In this document: positions 31,752-43,745 of the stretch, in pieces
Numbering within the stretch: position 1 is the stretch's first letter
Layout of the letters: the number at the start of each line of letters is the position of its first letter
Source of the DNA: Pseudocercospora fijiensis CIRAD86
Lineage: Eukaryota > Ascomycota > Dothideomycetes > Mycosphaerellales > Mycosphaerellaceae
Assembly: GCF_000340215.1 (NCBI RefSeq)
Contig: NW_006921533.1
Coordinates: 745,616-809,615 of the forward strand
Length of the DNA: 64,000 bases
Reading direction: 5' to 3'
Notes under the pieces: model-generated
The model's input: only the letters and a program-made list of their open reading frames with translations
Databases searched by the model: none
What the model was told of the DNA's origin: nothing
Position numbers and translations under genes: made by a program

Positions 31752-34700
31752 TTTCTAACGCGTATAACACGTTTAATACGTATTCTAATAGTTACTCCGA
31801 CTACTACGTAGCTAGCACTCGTTACTAATAATTACGCCGATACTAATATCGTCGCCGCCGCCCTCGAGTGTTCTAGTAGGTGCTAGTCCGACTCGAGTTA
31901 CTACTATAATCTTAGTATTAGCTGTCCGCTACACAATATAGGCGCGCCTATCGGCGGCCTCTCGAGATAAGTCTATAGTCTCTTTCTATATTATCGCTAT
32001 CGCTGTTAGCAATAGCTTCCCCTACTACCGCTAACGCTTATATAAGCAATATTCCTAAGCTAAAGAATAAGGAGAATTATCTAGTATAGGCCTACGCCGC
32101 TAAGGGTGCCCTTAAAGGTATATAGGTATAGCGCTATATCTAGGGGACCCGCCTAAAGCCTAAAGTTAAGCTGTTATCTACTAAAACATAGGAGCAATTT
32201 GAAGACCGCTAAGATAAATAGGAGGCAAAGGACTAGTTAGCGCGTACGTAGATATTCGCTAACTGTATATCGGAGATTTAGTAGTCGTTACTTAGACTCG
32301 ACACCTCCTAGGTAGTATAGAGTTATCTATATAAGAAGTATACTAGTAAAGGTGGGTCTACTGAATTTATGCTCTTCTAGGACTATATTACCCTTCGCTA
32401 CGATAGCAAGGACGTTAAGAAGTTCTATAACGAATATAAGAAGAAGCTCGGTGCCTTAAAGGACACTAAATTAGCTATTAGTTAATACTAGGCTGTCTAT
32501 ATGTTTATTATACAAATCGCACCGTTCTACGAGGCTTTCGCATAGATACGACGTAAGTAGATGCGCGCCTTAGAATACACTATTAACGATAGCACCCTTA
32601 ACAACATTATTAGCGCGTTGCTTAATAAGAATGTAGCCTAATTGAACTAGGCCTAATATAATAGTTTCTTCGGTCTCTAGCGCTAGCAACTACAAAGCAA
32701 TAGCAATAGTAATAGTCGAGGTAACTCGAACCGTAGCGGTCGTAGTAGCCGCGGAAACAATAATAATAATAGTAACGGTCGAGGCCGCGGTAGAAGCAAC
32801 TAGAATAGTTATTAGTCTAACCGTAAGAAGTGCGCCTATTATTAGGGATCGCATCTATCTAATCGTTGCTATAATAAGTACTTTTATCTAAAGGAGGAAG
32901 ACCGACTACGCTGTAAGCAGCAGAAGGCTAAGAAGAAGGGGGTATAGTAGTAGTAGTAGTAGCGTAGACTGTCTATATAGCAACAATAGCAACCCTAGCC
33001 TAGTACGCAAGGCCTATTTGCTAAGAATATACTACCCTTATTCTATAACAATCTACGTCCGGATTTAGCACCTAGTTTAGGCGGCAACTACGCCTTTAAT
33101 ACAATTACTATTAGTAATACGGCATCTATAGCGCCTACTGCAGCGACTCGTACTACTAACTAGGTTATAGACTCTAGTACTAGCATGTATATAGTTAACG
33201 ACCCTGCCCTGCTTCTTAAGTATAAAGGCTGTTACATTCCTATTCGGTTTAGTAGCAATACGAAGCACGCAACAATAGTAGGCGTTACTTAGATAGAGGT
33301 AGTTAATAAGTATAGTATTAGCAATATAAAGTTGTTAGAGACACTATATATACTAGGTCTAGCAGCTAACCTCCTGTCTACTAAGAAGCTAGCCGATAAG
33401 GGCTGTTTCTATCGGAATAACAAGCGTATACTATTTACTGTTGTTAACGGCTCTAAGGTTACTATTGCTTAGATATACTGAAAGAATAGTCTCCCCTATC
33501 TACATATACTAACCTCTAGTCCTAATAGCTAGGTTGTTACGCTTCTATCGAAGAAGGGGGTACTAATAGGTACGATAGAAGAATAGCATCTACGATATAG
33601 CTATATTTATTACCGCAAGCTATTGCGAATAGAAGCTAAGGGTTAGATTGTTATTACTAGCAATAAGAATAAGAGTAACTTCCGAAACTGTATCGCTTGT
33701 CGTATAGTAACGTTATATAAGGAATACAACCGACTACTACGACTACGACTATCTACTATTTACTATATTGTCTATATAGATGTAGTTACTATTACCAACC
33801 CTAGTCTACTATAAGAACGCTACTTCACGTTGTTTATATGCGCTAAATTAGCCTATCGATACGAATATGCTAGCTTACTAAAGTTAGGGGCTATAGTAGC
33901 TATTAAGGATTATCGTATATACGTCCGTATACAAACTAGCTATTCGATCCTAATCTACCGCCTCGATAGAGGGGGTAAATATAGCGGAAATCAGCTATTA
34001 AGCTAGGCTCGTAATTAGGGCATTGTACTATAGGTTATAGTACCTCATTCTTCTACTTAGAATAGCCTAGCTAAGGTTAGCAACTATATCGTATATACGA
34101 CCGCTCGGAAGATAATGCTCTATACGAATTTGCTAAAGGCCCTATAGCCGTATACAGTTACTACTGCTATATAGGTCCTTAATATCACTCCTAGAACCTT
34201 AGAAGGTCTTAGCCCCTATACTATTATAGCTAGGGAGCTTAATTAGTCTCGAAAGCAGCTACGCCTTTAACATCTTCGTACCTATAGCTATACTGCTATT
34301 GCATATAATTACGGAGTTGCTCGTAGAAAGAAGATAGATAGCAGAGGCCTTATTAGCAAGCTAGTCGGCTATGCTAAGGACTTAGTAGACTTAGGAAAAT
34401 ACATAATTTACCTTCCTAACTAGTATAAGGTTATTCTATTAAAGGATGTCTAATTCATTAAGACAGCTAGTAAGCTATTGCTTTTAGAGGGCATGAATCC
34501 ATACGCTAATCCTAACGACCTAGCTAAGAACGAGTTTGTTATACTCGAGTCTATTATACCGGCTCTGTTTAATTCTATAAGTAACGAGGCACCGCTACCT
34601 TAGGAAGCTGCTAGTATTGTTTAGCACATTCTAGCTTAATAGGAAGATGCTCTAGAAGAACTAGCTTAGGAGGTAGCTAATAAAGTCGCTAATCTATTGC

Positions 34701-36127
34701 CGCTCGAGGATGACCTGCCGACTATTTAACCTCTAAGTAATAAAGATAGCTTCTAGTTAGCCGAGGAAGAACTAGCGTACGATCCTTACGCTAAGAAAGG
34801 CGAGCTAGGCTAGTTGCCTAAGTTTAAGCGACCTGCTAAGGCTGTTAGTAGTCGTTCTATACGCAAGATACGAAGTAATAAGAGCGCTCGTAAACTGCTA
34901 TATAGTTATCTAGCCGATATAGGCGCTCTCTGTCGCAAAGAGCGCCGCACCCTTACTAACATACCGATAGCCTATATAAAGGGCTTTATAGCCGCCTGCT
35001 ATATTGCTAAATAGAAGCCTAACGATACTATTCTAATTCCGAAGAGCTTTAAGGCCGCTAAGGAATTACAATACTAGCTACAATAGAAGGAGGCCTATAA
35101 GGCTGAATACAAGTTATTAATAGACAACTATATATAGGTATATATTTCTCGACTAGAAGTACCTAGAGGTCGCAAGGTTGTCCGTAGCCGATAGGTGTTT
35201 ACTATTAAGCGTAACGCTAATAGCAAGGTAAGCTAGTTTAAGGCTCGATAGGTTGTCCGTAGCTTTACTTAGGTTAAGGGATAGGACTATAATAAGACCT
35301 ATGTAGCTGTCGCTAAGCCGTCTACGCTACGAGTACTGTTTAGCTTAATCGCCTATTACGACCTAGAGGCTAAGCAATATAATATCCTAACGGCCTTCCT
35401 TAATACGCTTATCGGTAATAAGTATAAGATCTATATCGAGTAGCTATATAGCTTTGAAGACCGTAGTAGCAAGACTATAGTTTGTCTGTTACTAAAGGCA
35501 CTATATAGTCTAAAGCAGTTACTAATACTATAGTACGAAGAGCTTCGAAAGTATCTAAAGAGCCTAGACTTCGTGCCGATAGTAGCTAATATATGCGTGT
35601 TTAAACACATTGTTAGCGGCTCTATTATTGTTATCTACGTAGATAATATAATTATTATTGCCTACACTTTATTAGCACTAGAAGCTATTGCTTAGTTACT
35701 AAAGGACCGCTTTAATATATAAGAACTAGGCGACCTTTACTACTATCTTAGCATGCGGATTATTCGCGACCGCAACTAGCGCACTATTTGCGTCGTTTAA
35801 GATGCCTATTTAAATAGACTTAGTAAGAAGTATAGCATATAGGGCCGTATAGCACCGGCTACACTAATAGCACCTCGATACGTTAAGACATCGATTTAGC
35901 GTACACCTAAGGGCTACACTGCTAGCGCTGCCTTTAAGACTTAGTATTAGGAAGGTATTAGTAAAGCACTTTAGCTAGCAATAATTACTCGACCTAATGC
36001 TTGCTATACTATAGGCCTATTATTACGATATATTTCTAACCCGACTAAGGAACACTATACCGCACTTCTTTAGCTTATTAAGTACCTAGTTAGCACTCTA
36101 AGCCGTAGTATGTGTTTCTAAGGTACG

Positions 36128-36132
36128 CAGAA
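36128..36132. repeat. Target site duplication CAGAA (left) of gypsy B
   Basis: It matches CAGAA at 50958-50962 and sits in the copia RNase H frame, which reads through correctly when one copy is removed. Confidence 0.9.
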
Positions 36133-36273
36133 TAACACGGGCGAGAGGGTAGCGAGGTAGGTATTACGTAATTAGATTGTCAAAATGTCTGTAACGATCG
36201 AAGGAAGCGTAAAAGCTACGCTTCTATCTAGTCCGCGGTGCCTTAGGCAGCCTCGATAGCTAGCACTATAACA
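36133..36273 (-). repeat. Gypsy B 3' LTR (141 bp)
   Basis: It matches 50817-50957 over its whole length. A polypurine tract precedes it in element orientation (36274-36285, reading GACGAGGGGATG on the minus strand). Confidence 0.9.
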
Positions 36274-36715
36274 CATCCCCTCGTCTAAACCTCGTCTTTA
36301 CCGGAAGACGTATACTAATGTCTATAATTATATTCGATATTATGTCCGTTTCCTAAGATTACGCGTAGTCGCCGTAGCGATAGCGTAGTTACTAAACTCC
36401 TTCTAATATAATACAATCGCAGCTACGTTTGCTCGGATCTAGGGCATCTACCGTAGTCGAATCGAGAAGGTATATAAAGCGCTATAACTACTAGACGCGA
36501 AAGTATCGGCTAGTATAGATAAACTTTATCTAGTAGGGCGCGAAAGCATCGGCCTATATTATATATATAGGGGTAATCTTCTGTTATACTAGGGGACTAG
36601 GCGAGGACTGCTAGAGCGGTTGTATCTGTCTCCTTTAGTAGGTTAGTCGGCGTCTTATCTAACGACGAGGCCTTCTATACCTTCTTCGGATAACTATCCT
36701 TTAGGCGGTTTGTAC

Positions 36716-36720
36716 CTATA
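36716..36720. repeat. Target site duplication CTATA (left) of gypsy A
   Basis: Identical to 43741-43745. Confidence 0.88.
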
Positions 36721-36917
36721 TGTTAGGACCAAAGAGGTTATACGTAATTAGTATGTAACTAGGCTCGAGTAAAGCTAGGGTCTTAATGCCTTAGGCAGGG
36801 CTTAGCGCTTAGCGTTAGGCTAACTAGCCTGCCTTCCTCCCTCTCCTCTTAGATCTCTATCGAATACTACTCGTACCTACTACTACCCTATCTACCTACT
36901 AACATACCCTTCTTATA
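36721..36917 (+). repeat. Gypsy A 5' LTR (197 bp)
   Basis: It begins TGTTAGGACC and ends CTTCTTATA, the last CA having become TA. It pairs with 43544-43740. Confidence 0.92.
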
Positions 36918-39900
36918 TAGTATTCGATCCACCCTTTAAGGGCAGCAGCTAGATAGTCCTTATTTCAAGCTTCTAGCGGTATAGCTACGAATAAGACTAA
37001 TCTAACTATATTGCGCTCAAAGAACGGGACCTATACGTACTATTCTATCGAAGCAACCGTACTAATTATTAAGCAAGGCCTTCTATACGGCCTATTATAC
37101 TAAGTCAATCTGCCGCCCCTTATAATAGCCGGTTTATTACGAAACAACAACCGTGCTGCCGCTAGTAGCGCTAGCAACGACAACGCTAGTAGTATAGTGC
37201 CTACTAAAGCACCTACTAAAGAGCCTACTACTAAAGTGCCTCCTACCGAAGAGCCTACTACAGGACCTATTAAAGAAGAACCTATAATTCTAGGTAACGA
37301 CCTAGAATTGCCTATCGACGACATTCTTAATAACATTATTAACCGTCGATATAGCTAACTAGCCTTTAGTCCCTAGCTAGTAGCGAGACTTTAAGAAGCT
37401 ACCTAAAACAGGCTTACTGCCTTGCGTTAAGAACAACAGCTAAAGGATAATCTTCTCGAGATTCGCCGCCTCTAGGAATCTCTAACAACTACTGCTAAGC
37501 TAATAGTAGGACCTTCTTTACTACCTGTCTAAAAGAAGGATACTAAGCTTAAGGACTATACCGTATTTAACGGCTCTAGTCGCAAGCAATACAATAATTA
37601 TATACGCGATTGTAAGCTTAACTAACGAAATGCACCGAGGGCTCTTCTAGATAACTATTTACTAGTTGTCTACGCTATACAGTACATTAATAGCGACCTA
37701 AAGCGCATATAGGATAACCATTTCGACTCCCTTAATAACTAGACTGCTGTTTAGTAGCAGACCTATAAAACTATTATACTAGATACCCTTAGAAACCCTA
37801 TACTAAGGCAACAATATGCTTAGGACCTATATCTTCGAGCTAAATAGAAGACTAATTAATCGGCTCGCTTATTTAAAGCCTATTTGAAAACCCTTAAAGA
37901 CGACCTTCCGCCTAAGACTAATTCTATATAGATCTCCGAGATACGCCTAAAACTTAGATAGGAGCTTATCCTCGAATTGGACCGTCGCCGTATGTTCGAA
38001 CAAGCTAATCTAATATGCATTCAATTTATAGTCGAAGTGGAAACAGCCGAACGAGCTATTTAGCTCTAACAACGACTAGAATTAAGGATCCGACTAACTA
38101 GTACTAACCGTAGCAACTGTAGTAGCCGCGGAGGAAACTAAGGTTCCTACTAGGACAACAATACTAATAGTAGGAACAGTAATAATAACCGTAGAAGAGG
38201 CCGTAGCCGGCGGCTATATAGAGGAGGCCGCGATAGGGGCCGTAGAAGGGGCTCGTATCCCTACAATGCTAACCGCTCTACTAACAATAATAATAGCTAC
38301 GGCAGTCTACTAACCGGATTGAAGTGCTTCAATTGTAATAGCACTAGCTATCTACTAGGCTAATACGACAAACCTAAGGACTAGGCCCGAATTGACCGTG
38401 CTTCCGCTAAGTATAGGAAACACCTTTTAGCCGCTAATGCTACCCTAGTCGGCTCTTTCAATTAGTCGAAAAAAGAGTAAGCGCCGTACTAACTATTAGC
38501 CTTATACGGCGTAAGACTATCGACATTGTGCTAGCTATAACACGCTCCTACCTTGTATAGGACACGAAGGGCACTACCTATTAAACTAAGGTTATACTAG
38601 ATCTAGGAAATTCAGTTAGTGCCCTTATTAGCTATCGCCTAGCTAAGCAATTAGACCTTCGACAACTGCCGAAGACTAACCTGCCAACCCTTGCCTAGTT
38701 TAATAACGCTCGGCACTTAACCTATAGAGCCTACTATGTTCCTATAGCTCTAAAGGACGACCTCGGAAATAAACGCCTACTAGACTTTACTGCCTACGTA
38801 GTAGATATAGACAACCTATATAGGGGAGCTACTATTGTTATTAGCAACCCTGTTCTTAAGTACTACGCTATAGCTATAGACCTAGGCCTCTAGAAGTAGC
38901 GATTTAGAATCGCTAGGAAAGAGGACATTAAATATATTAATGTTAGCGAGTGTCCTAATAATATTAGGGTCCTATTTATTAGCAACCTAATACTAGCCTC
39001 CGCCTTAGCTAATCCGACTACCGACCTGCTCGGTAATAACGATAAGCCTATACCCCCTAATAGTATAGACCCTAATTAGCTTGCTCGTATACTAGAGCCT
39101 ATTCGAGAGACCTATATTAATATATTCAAACATTACCTAGCATCGACATTGCCTATATTTAAGGAGACGGATTATAAGATTAATATTATAGAGGGCAAGG
39201 AGGTTCCTTTTAGGCCCCTCTACAACCTTAGTAAACGAGAGCTTGCTATATTGCGTAAGTACCTAGAGGAAAACCTAGCTAATAGTCGAATTCGGTATAG
39301 TAATAGCCCTGCTAGTGCACCTATCCTATTCGTACTAAAGAAGGATAGTGGTCTACGCCTATATATCGACTATCGCGGGCTTAATGCTGTTACTATTAAA
39401 GACCGCTATCTACTCCCCCTTATTAATAAGACCCTCGATCGCCTTTCTAGGGCTTACTACTATACTATACTAGACATTAAGGATGCGTACTATCGTATCC
39501 GCATTCGTAAGGGTAACGAATAGAAAACAGCCTTCTATACTCGCTATAGCTATTTCGAATACTTAGTTATGCTATTTGGCCTAGCTAATGCCCCTACAAT
39601 ATTCTAGTCCTATATTAATCGAGCCCTATTAGGCCTATTAGATTACCTCTGTATAGTTTACCTAGATAACATCCTAGTTTATATATACTTACCTAACATT
39701 GCGGAGTACTAGGCTATAGTCCGTAAGGTCCTCGACCGCCTACGAGCCTATAGACTATATTGCAAGCCTTCTAAATGTACCTTTGCTGCTAAGGAGGTAG
39801 CCTTCCTCGGTTTCATCGTATTAACTAATAGTATTAAGGCTAATCCGGATCGAATTAAAACAATTACTAAATAGCCTGTTCCTACGTCTATTAAGGAGCT

Positions 39901-42900
39901 TTAATCGTTCCTCGGCTTCGCTAATTTCTACCGCCGTTTTATTAAGGGCTATTCGAGGTATATAATGCTATTAACTAAGCTTACTAAGACTAAGGCAAAC
40001 CCTTCTAGAGAGTTTAGGTAGACTAATAAAATATAAGCCGCTTTTAACGGTCTAAAGAAACGATTTACTAAAGTCCCCTTATTGCACTATTTCGTGCTAA
40101 GCAAGCAGATCCGAATTAAGACTAACGCTTTATAGTTCGCTATATCGGCTATTATATTACAGCAATCAGATAATAACTATTACTAGCACCTAATTGCCTT
40201 CTTTTTACGAAAGATAATCGATGTAGAACGTCGATATAAGACCTACGAGCAAGAGCTCTTAGCAATCGTAGAAGCCTTTAAGCATTAGCGCTACTATCTT
40301 AATAGTACTTAGCATACAATTTAGGTCTATATAGACTATAACAACCTCCGTAGCATTACTAAGGTTACTAGGGTTATAGGTCGACAGGCTAGATAGGCCG
40401 TCTACCTCGCCGGGTTTGATTTTAATATATTATACTAGCTAGGCGTAAGTAACCCTACCGATAGCCTATCGAGGCGACCTAATTACGACAGCGAGACCTA
40501 ATACATTAATTCTTTGTTTCTAACCCTGTAGCATAAGATTGCTATAGCCCGTATTGTTAATAAGCAAGCGTAGGATAAGCGGACTTCTAGACCCCGCGGC
40601 GATAATAAATACTATAGCGGAGTTGTCGTTCTTCTAGTATACGTTAAAAGAAAGGACGTAGATCGCTCGAGCTATAATAACTCGATTAAAGACATTACTA
40701 TCTATAGTAATAGCCTATATAGCGACAGCACTGTAGAAGAGGTTGCAGTAGTTCCGGCTGCTAGTGCTATTAGATATATATAATGCGTACCTCGTTCGAT
40801 AGCGAGGGTGCTATTAAATAACCTTGCAAATAGGGATAGTTAATCGTTTATAGATAAGCTATTGCATGCTTAGCAGAGGGACGCCTTTGCTATCGAGCGC
40901 ATTAATAAGCTTGTAAGTAGACGGGCGACTCGATCTAGTAAGAGTAATAACTAGTCGATCGACGACAAAGGTTACTTAAAGTTTAAGGGCAGATACTATA
41001 TCCCCGCTAAACAATCGATTAGACAAGAGCTTTTAAAGAGGCACTATAATAGTAAGCTCGCTAGTTACTATAGCATAGAGAGGTCGCACGAGTTACTATC
41101 GCGCATATACTACTAGCTAAATAGTAAGCGGTATATAAAGGAGTATATACAGACCTGTATAGTATGCTAGCGAGTTAAAGCACTAAAGTACTTACTATTT
41201 AGCGAGTTGTCTTTACTCCCTGTTCTAAAGAAGCCTTTTACAGAGCTTATAATAGACTTTATTATAGGTCTTCCCCCTACTAAGCGAAGAGGAAGCAAAG
41301 ACGTCTTTAACGCTATACTAGTTATTATAGACCGATTTACTAAGGGTGCTCGCTACATTCCTACTCGCAAGGATTAGACTGCTATTAATATAGCAGAGGC
41401 GCTATAGACTAACATCTTCTATACCTATTAGGGAACCCCTAAGGGGATAGTCTCCGATAGGGGCTCGACATTTATATCGCACTACTAGAGCGAAATATGC
41501 CTATAGCTAAGACTAAAGCATCGGCTATTAACAGCCTTCTATCTATAGACTAACGGTCAAACAGAGAGGCAGAATGCTACCCTATAGCAGTACCTACGCA
41601 GTTACATTAACGAGAATCCTAAGGATTAGGTCAATCTCCTATAGCCTATAGAATTCGTGTATAATAACAGTATACACTTATTAACTAAGGTTTCACTATA
41701 TATAGCTATAATAGGTTAAAACGCCGCGTTGCTACAAGATCTATTTACCTCGCTCGAGGCCGAGCGTAAGGAAAGGGAAGCGCGTTAAGTACTAGAGACA
41801 CTAGCGGCAATAGAACGTGTCTAGAAGATGCGAGAAATCTATACTAAGATAGCTAAGAAGTTGACAAAGGCTTAAGAATACTAAAAGGCCTACTACGATA
41901 AGCGTTATATACTAATAATCTTTAAACAAGGCGATATAGTTATACTTAGCACTAAGAACCTCCGCATCCGCAAACACCTATCGCCTAATAGTAAAACAAG
42001 GCCCAAGCTCGCACTAAGATACATTAGCCTATTTCGCATCCGAGAACCGAAAGGCAATAGCTAGGCCTACTAGTTATAGCTTCTACCTTATTACACTATC
42101 TATAATACCTTCTATATCTCCCTCCTTAAACTATACTACTAGCGCGAAGGCGATAAAGCACCTACTAAATCCGAGGACATACTAGCTAATAGCGAAGAGC
42201 TATAGTCTATAGAACGTATCCTATAGCATTAGACTAGGAAAGGCAAGAAGGAGTACCTACTAAGATAGCAAGGCTATTTACCTAAATAGGACTCGTAGGA
42301 AGCTAAAGCCTCTTTTAAAGACATAACTAAGTTGTTAGATAAGTATTAGACTAGTATAAAGAACAAGAAGAAGGCTAAGGGCCTATAATGTCGCCTAGGA
42401 ATAATGCTACCCTCGGGGTACTATTAGCTAACTAATTAGGGACAAGCAAGTATTAGCAATAAAGGACAATAAGACTATACTAGGCGCGCTACGACGCGTC
42501 AATCAATTAATCGTATGCTCTTTTAAGGACTCTATCTCTTTACCGACGCGCCCTACATGTCCCCCTCTTGTTCCTTTATTCTATTAGGGCCTCGAGACCT
42601 AGGCGATCGGCAAGGACGGCGCGGCCGGCGTAGCTATATTAGTAACGGTGTTGCCGAGTTATTGTTAGTTAAAGAAGGAAACTAGAAGAAGGTAAAGTTA
42701 GCGCTAAGGCAACTAGCGCCGCTATTATTAATATTACTTGCTATTATCGCTACGCCTATAGACACAACCTTACCTATACTACGAGCCTAAGGCATCTTTA
42801 ATTAAAACTTTAATTAAAAGCTTTAAGCCTATTAAAGGTTTAATTAAAACTTTAAGGCTAAGTTAAAACTTTAACTAAGTTAAAGGATTAAGCGACTAAT

Positions 42901-43543
42901 AGACTAACTAAGGGCAAAAACTATAGAGCTAAGCTAGCCGGGGTCGATCTTGTAGATAATAGGTTACTCCTCGATCTTTCTAACCCTTTAAGCGAGGCGA
43001 ACCTCTACTACTGTACTTATAATAGCCTTTACCTATAGAAACTAGAAGAACTAAGTTTTTTAAAAAGATAAGATAAGATTAATACTTAAAGGCTGCCAAA
43101 CCTAGCTAATTAGGGCTAGCGAAACTACGAACAATAAGAACAATAACCCTCGGAAGCGGACAAACCCTCGGAAGCGGACATTGCTAGGTCTTTTAGAGTA
43201 GACGCAAAGAACTCGGAACGATATCACTTAGAACGGAGGTAGGGCTATAATACCTCGTATATCTACCTATTATAGTAGGAAAGACGCGCTCGTATTGTAA
43301 TTAGTCGAAGGTCCCTAATTCTTCTAGTTATATATCACTTTATTATATACAAGGATAGCGCAGTTAGAGTTAGACATTGTATTATGTTAGAGGTGAGGTT
43401 TGATATAGTTATATAATCGGTGATTACGTATTCAATTTAGCGCGGACTAAGAAGCTTACTAGACCTACTAAGTTAGTAGCGATAGAGGTTGAGAATAGAA
43501 TATAAACCGGCTACGAGGGCGCGGCCTTTAGAAGGGAAGCGTA

Positions 43544-43740
43544 TATTAGGACTAAAGAGGTTATACGTAATTAGCATATAACTAGGCTCGAGTAAAGCTA
43601 GGGTCTTAATGCCTTAGGCAGGGCTTAGCGCTTAGCGTTAGGCTAACTAGCCTACCTTCCTCCCTCTCCTCTTAGATCTCTATCGAATACTACTCGTACC
43701 TACTACTACCCTATCTACCTACTAATATACCCTTCTTACA
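43544..43740 (+). repeat. Gypsy A 3' LTR (197 bp)
   Basis: It begins TATTAGGACT (RIP-altered TG) and ends CTTCTTACA, followed directly by the CTATA duplication. Confidence 0.92.
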
Positions 43741-43745
43741 CTATA
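43741..43745. repeat. Target site duplication CTATA (right) of gypsy A
   Basis: Identical to 36716-36720; gypsy B sequence resumes here. Confidence 0.88.

Larger units (their letters stand above)
36721..43740 (+). mobile_element. Ty3/gypsy retrotransposon A (chromodomain type), plus strand, innermost insertion
   Basis: It is 7020 bp with 197-bp LTRs (36721-36917, 43544-43740) and a CTATA duplication. In order: Gag (about 37270-38480) with a decayed CCHC knuckle (38325-38366, CFNCNSTSY with His and Cys turned to Tyr), retropepsin-like LDLGNS (about 38598), reverse transcriptase (39149-39880, with [20 protein letters not shown]), RNase H (about 40090-40480), integrase (about 40990-41700, with DFIIGLPPTKRRGSKD), and a chromodomain remnant (about 42197-42350, RKGKKEYLLR then QGYLPK). 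A purine tract at 43530-43540 precedes the 3' LTR. Stops from CAG/TGG to TAG are everywhere. LTRs differ at 7 positions, all transitions. Confidence 0.9.

Noticed and set aside
36918..36934. tRNA primer binding site of gypsy A (TAGTATTCGATCCACCC)
   Set aside because: The TTCGATCC word resembles a tRNA T-arm, but its distance from the LTR end does not fit a normal 3'-end primer, so I did not assign it.
39149..39523. Intact reverse transcriptase gene
   Set aside because: It is a short stop-free remnant inside gypsy A; stops lie on both sides and the catalytic motif downstream is changed.
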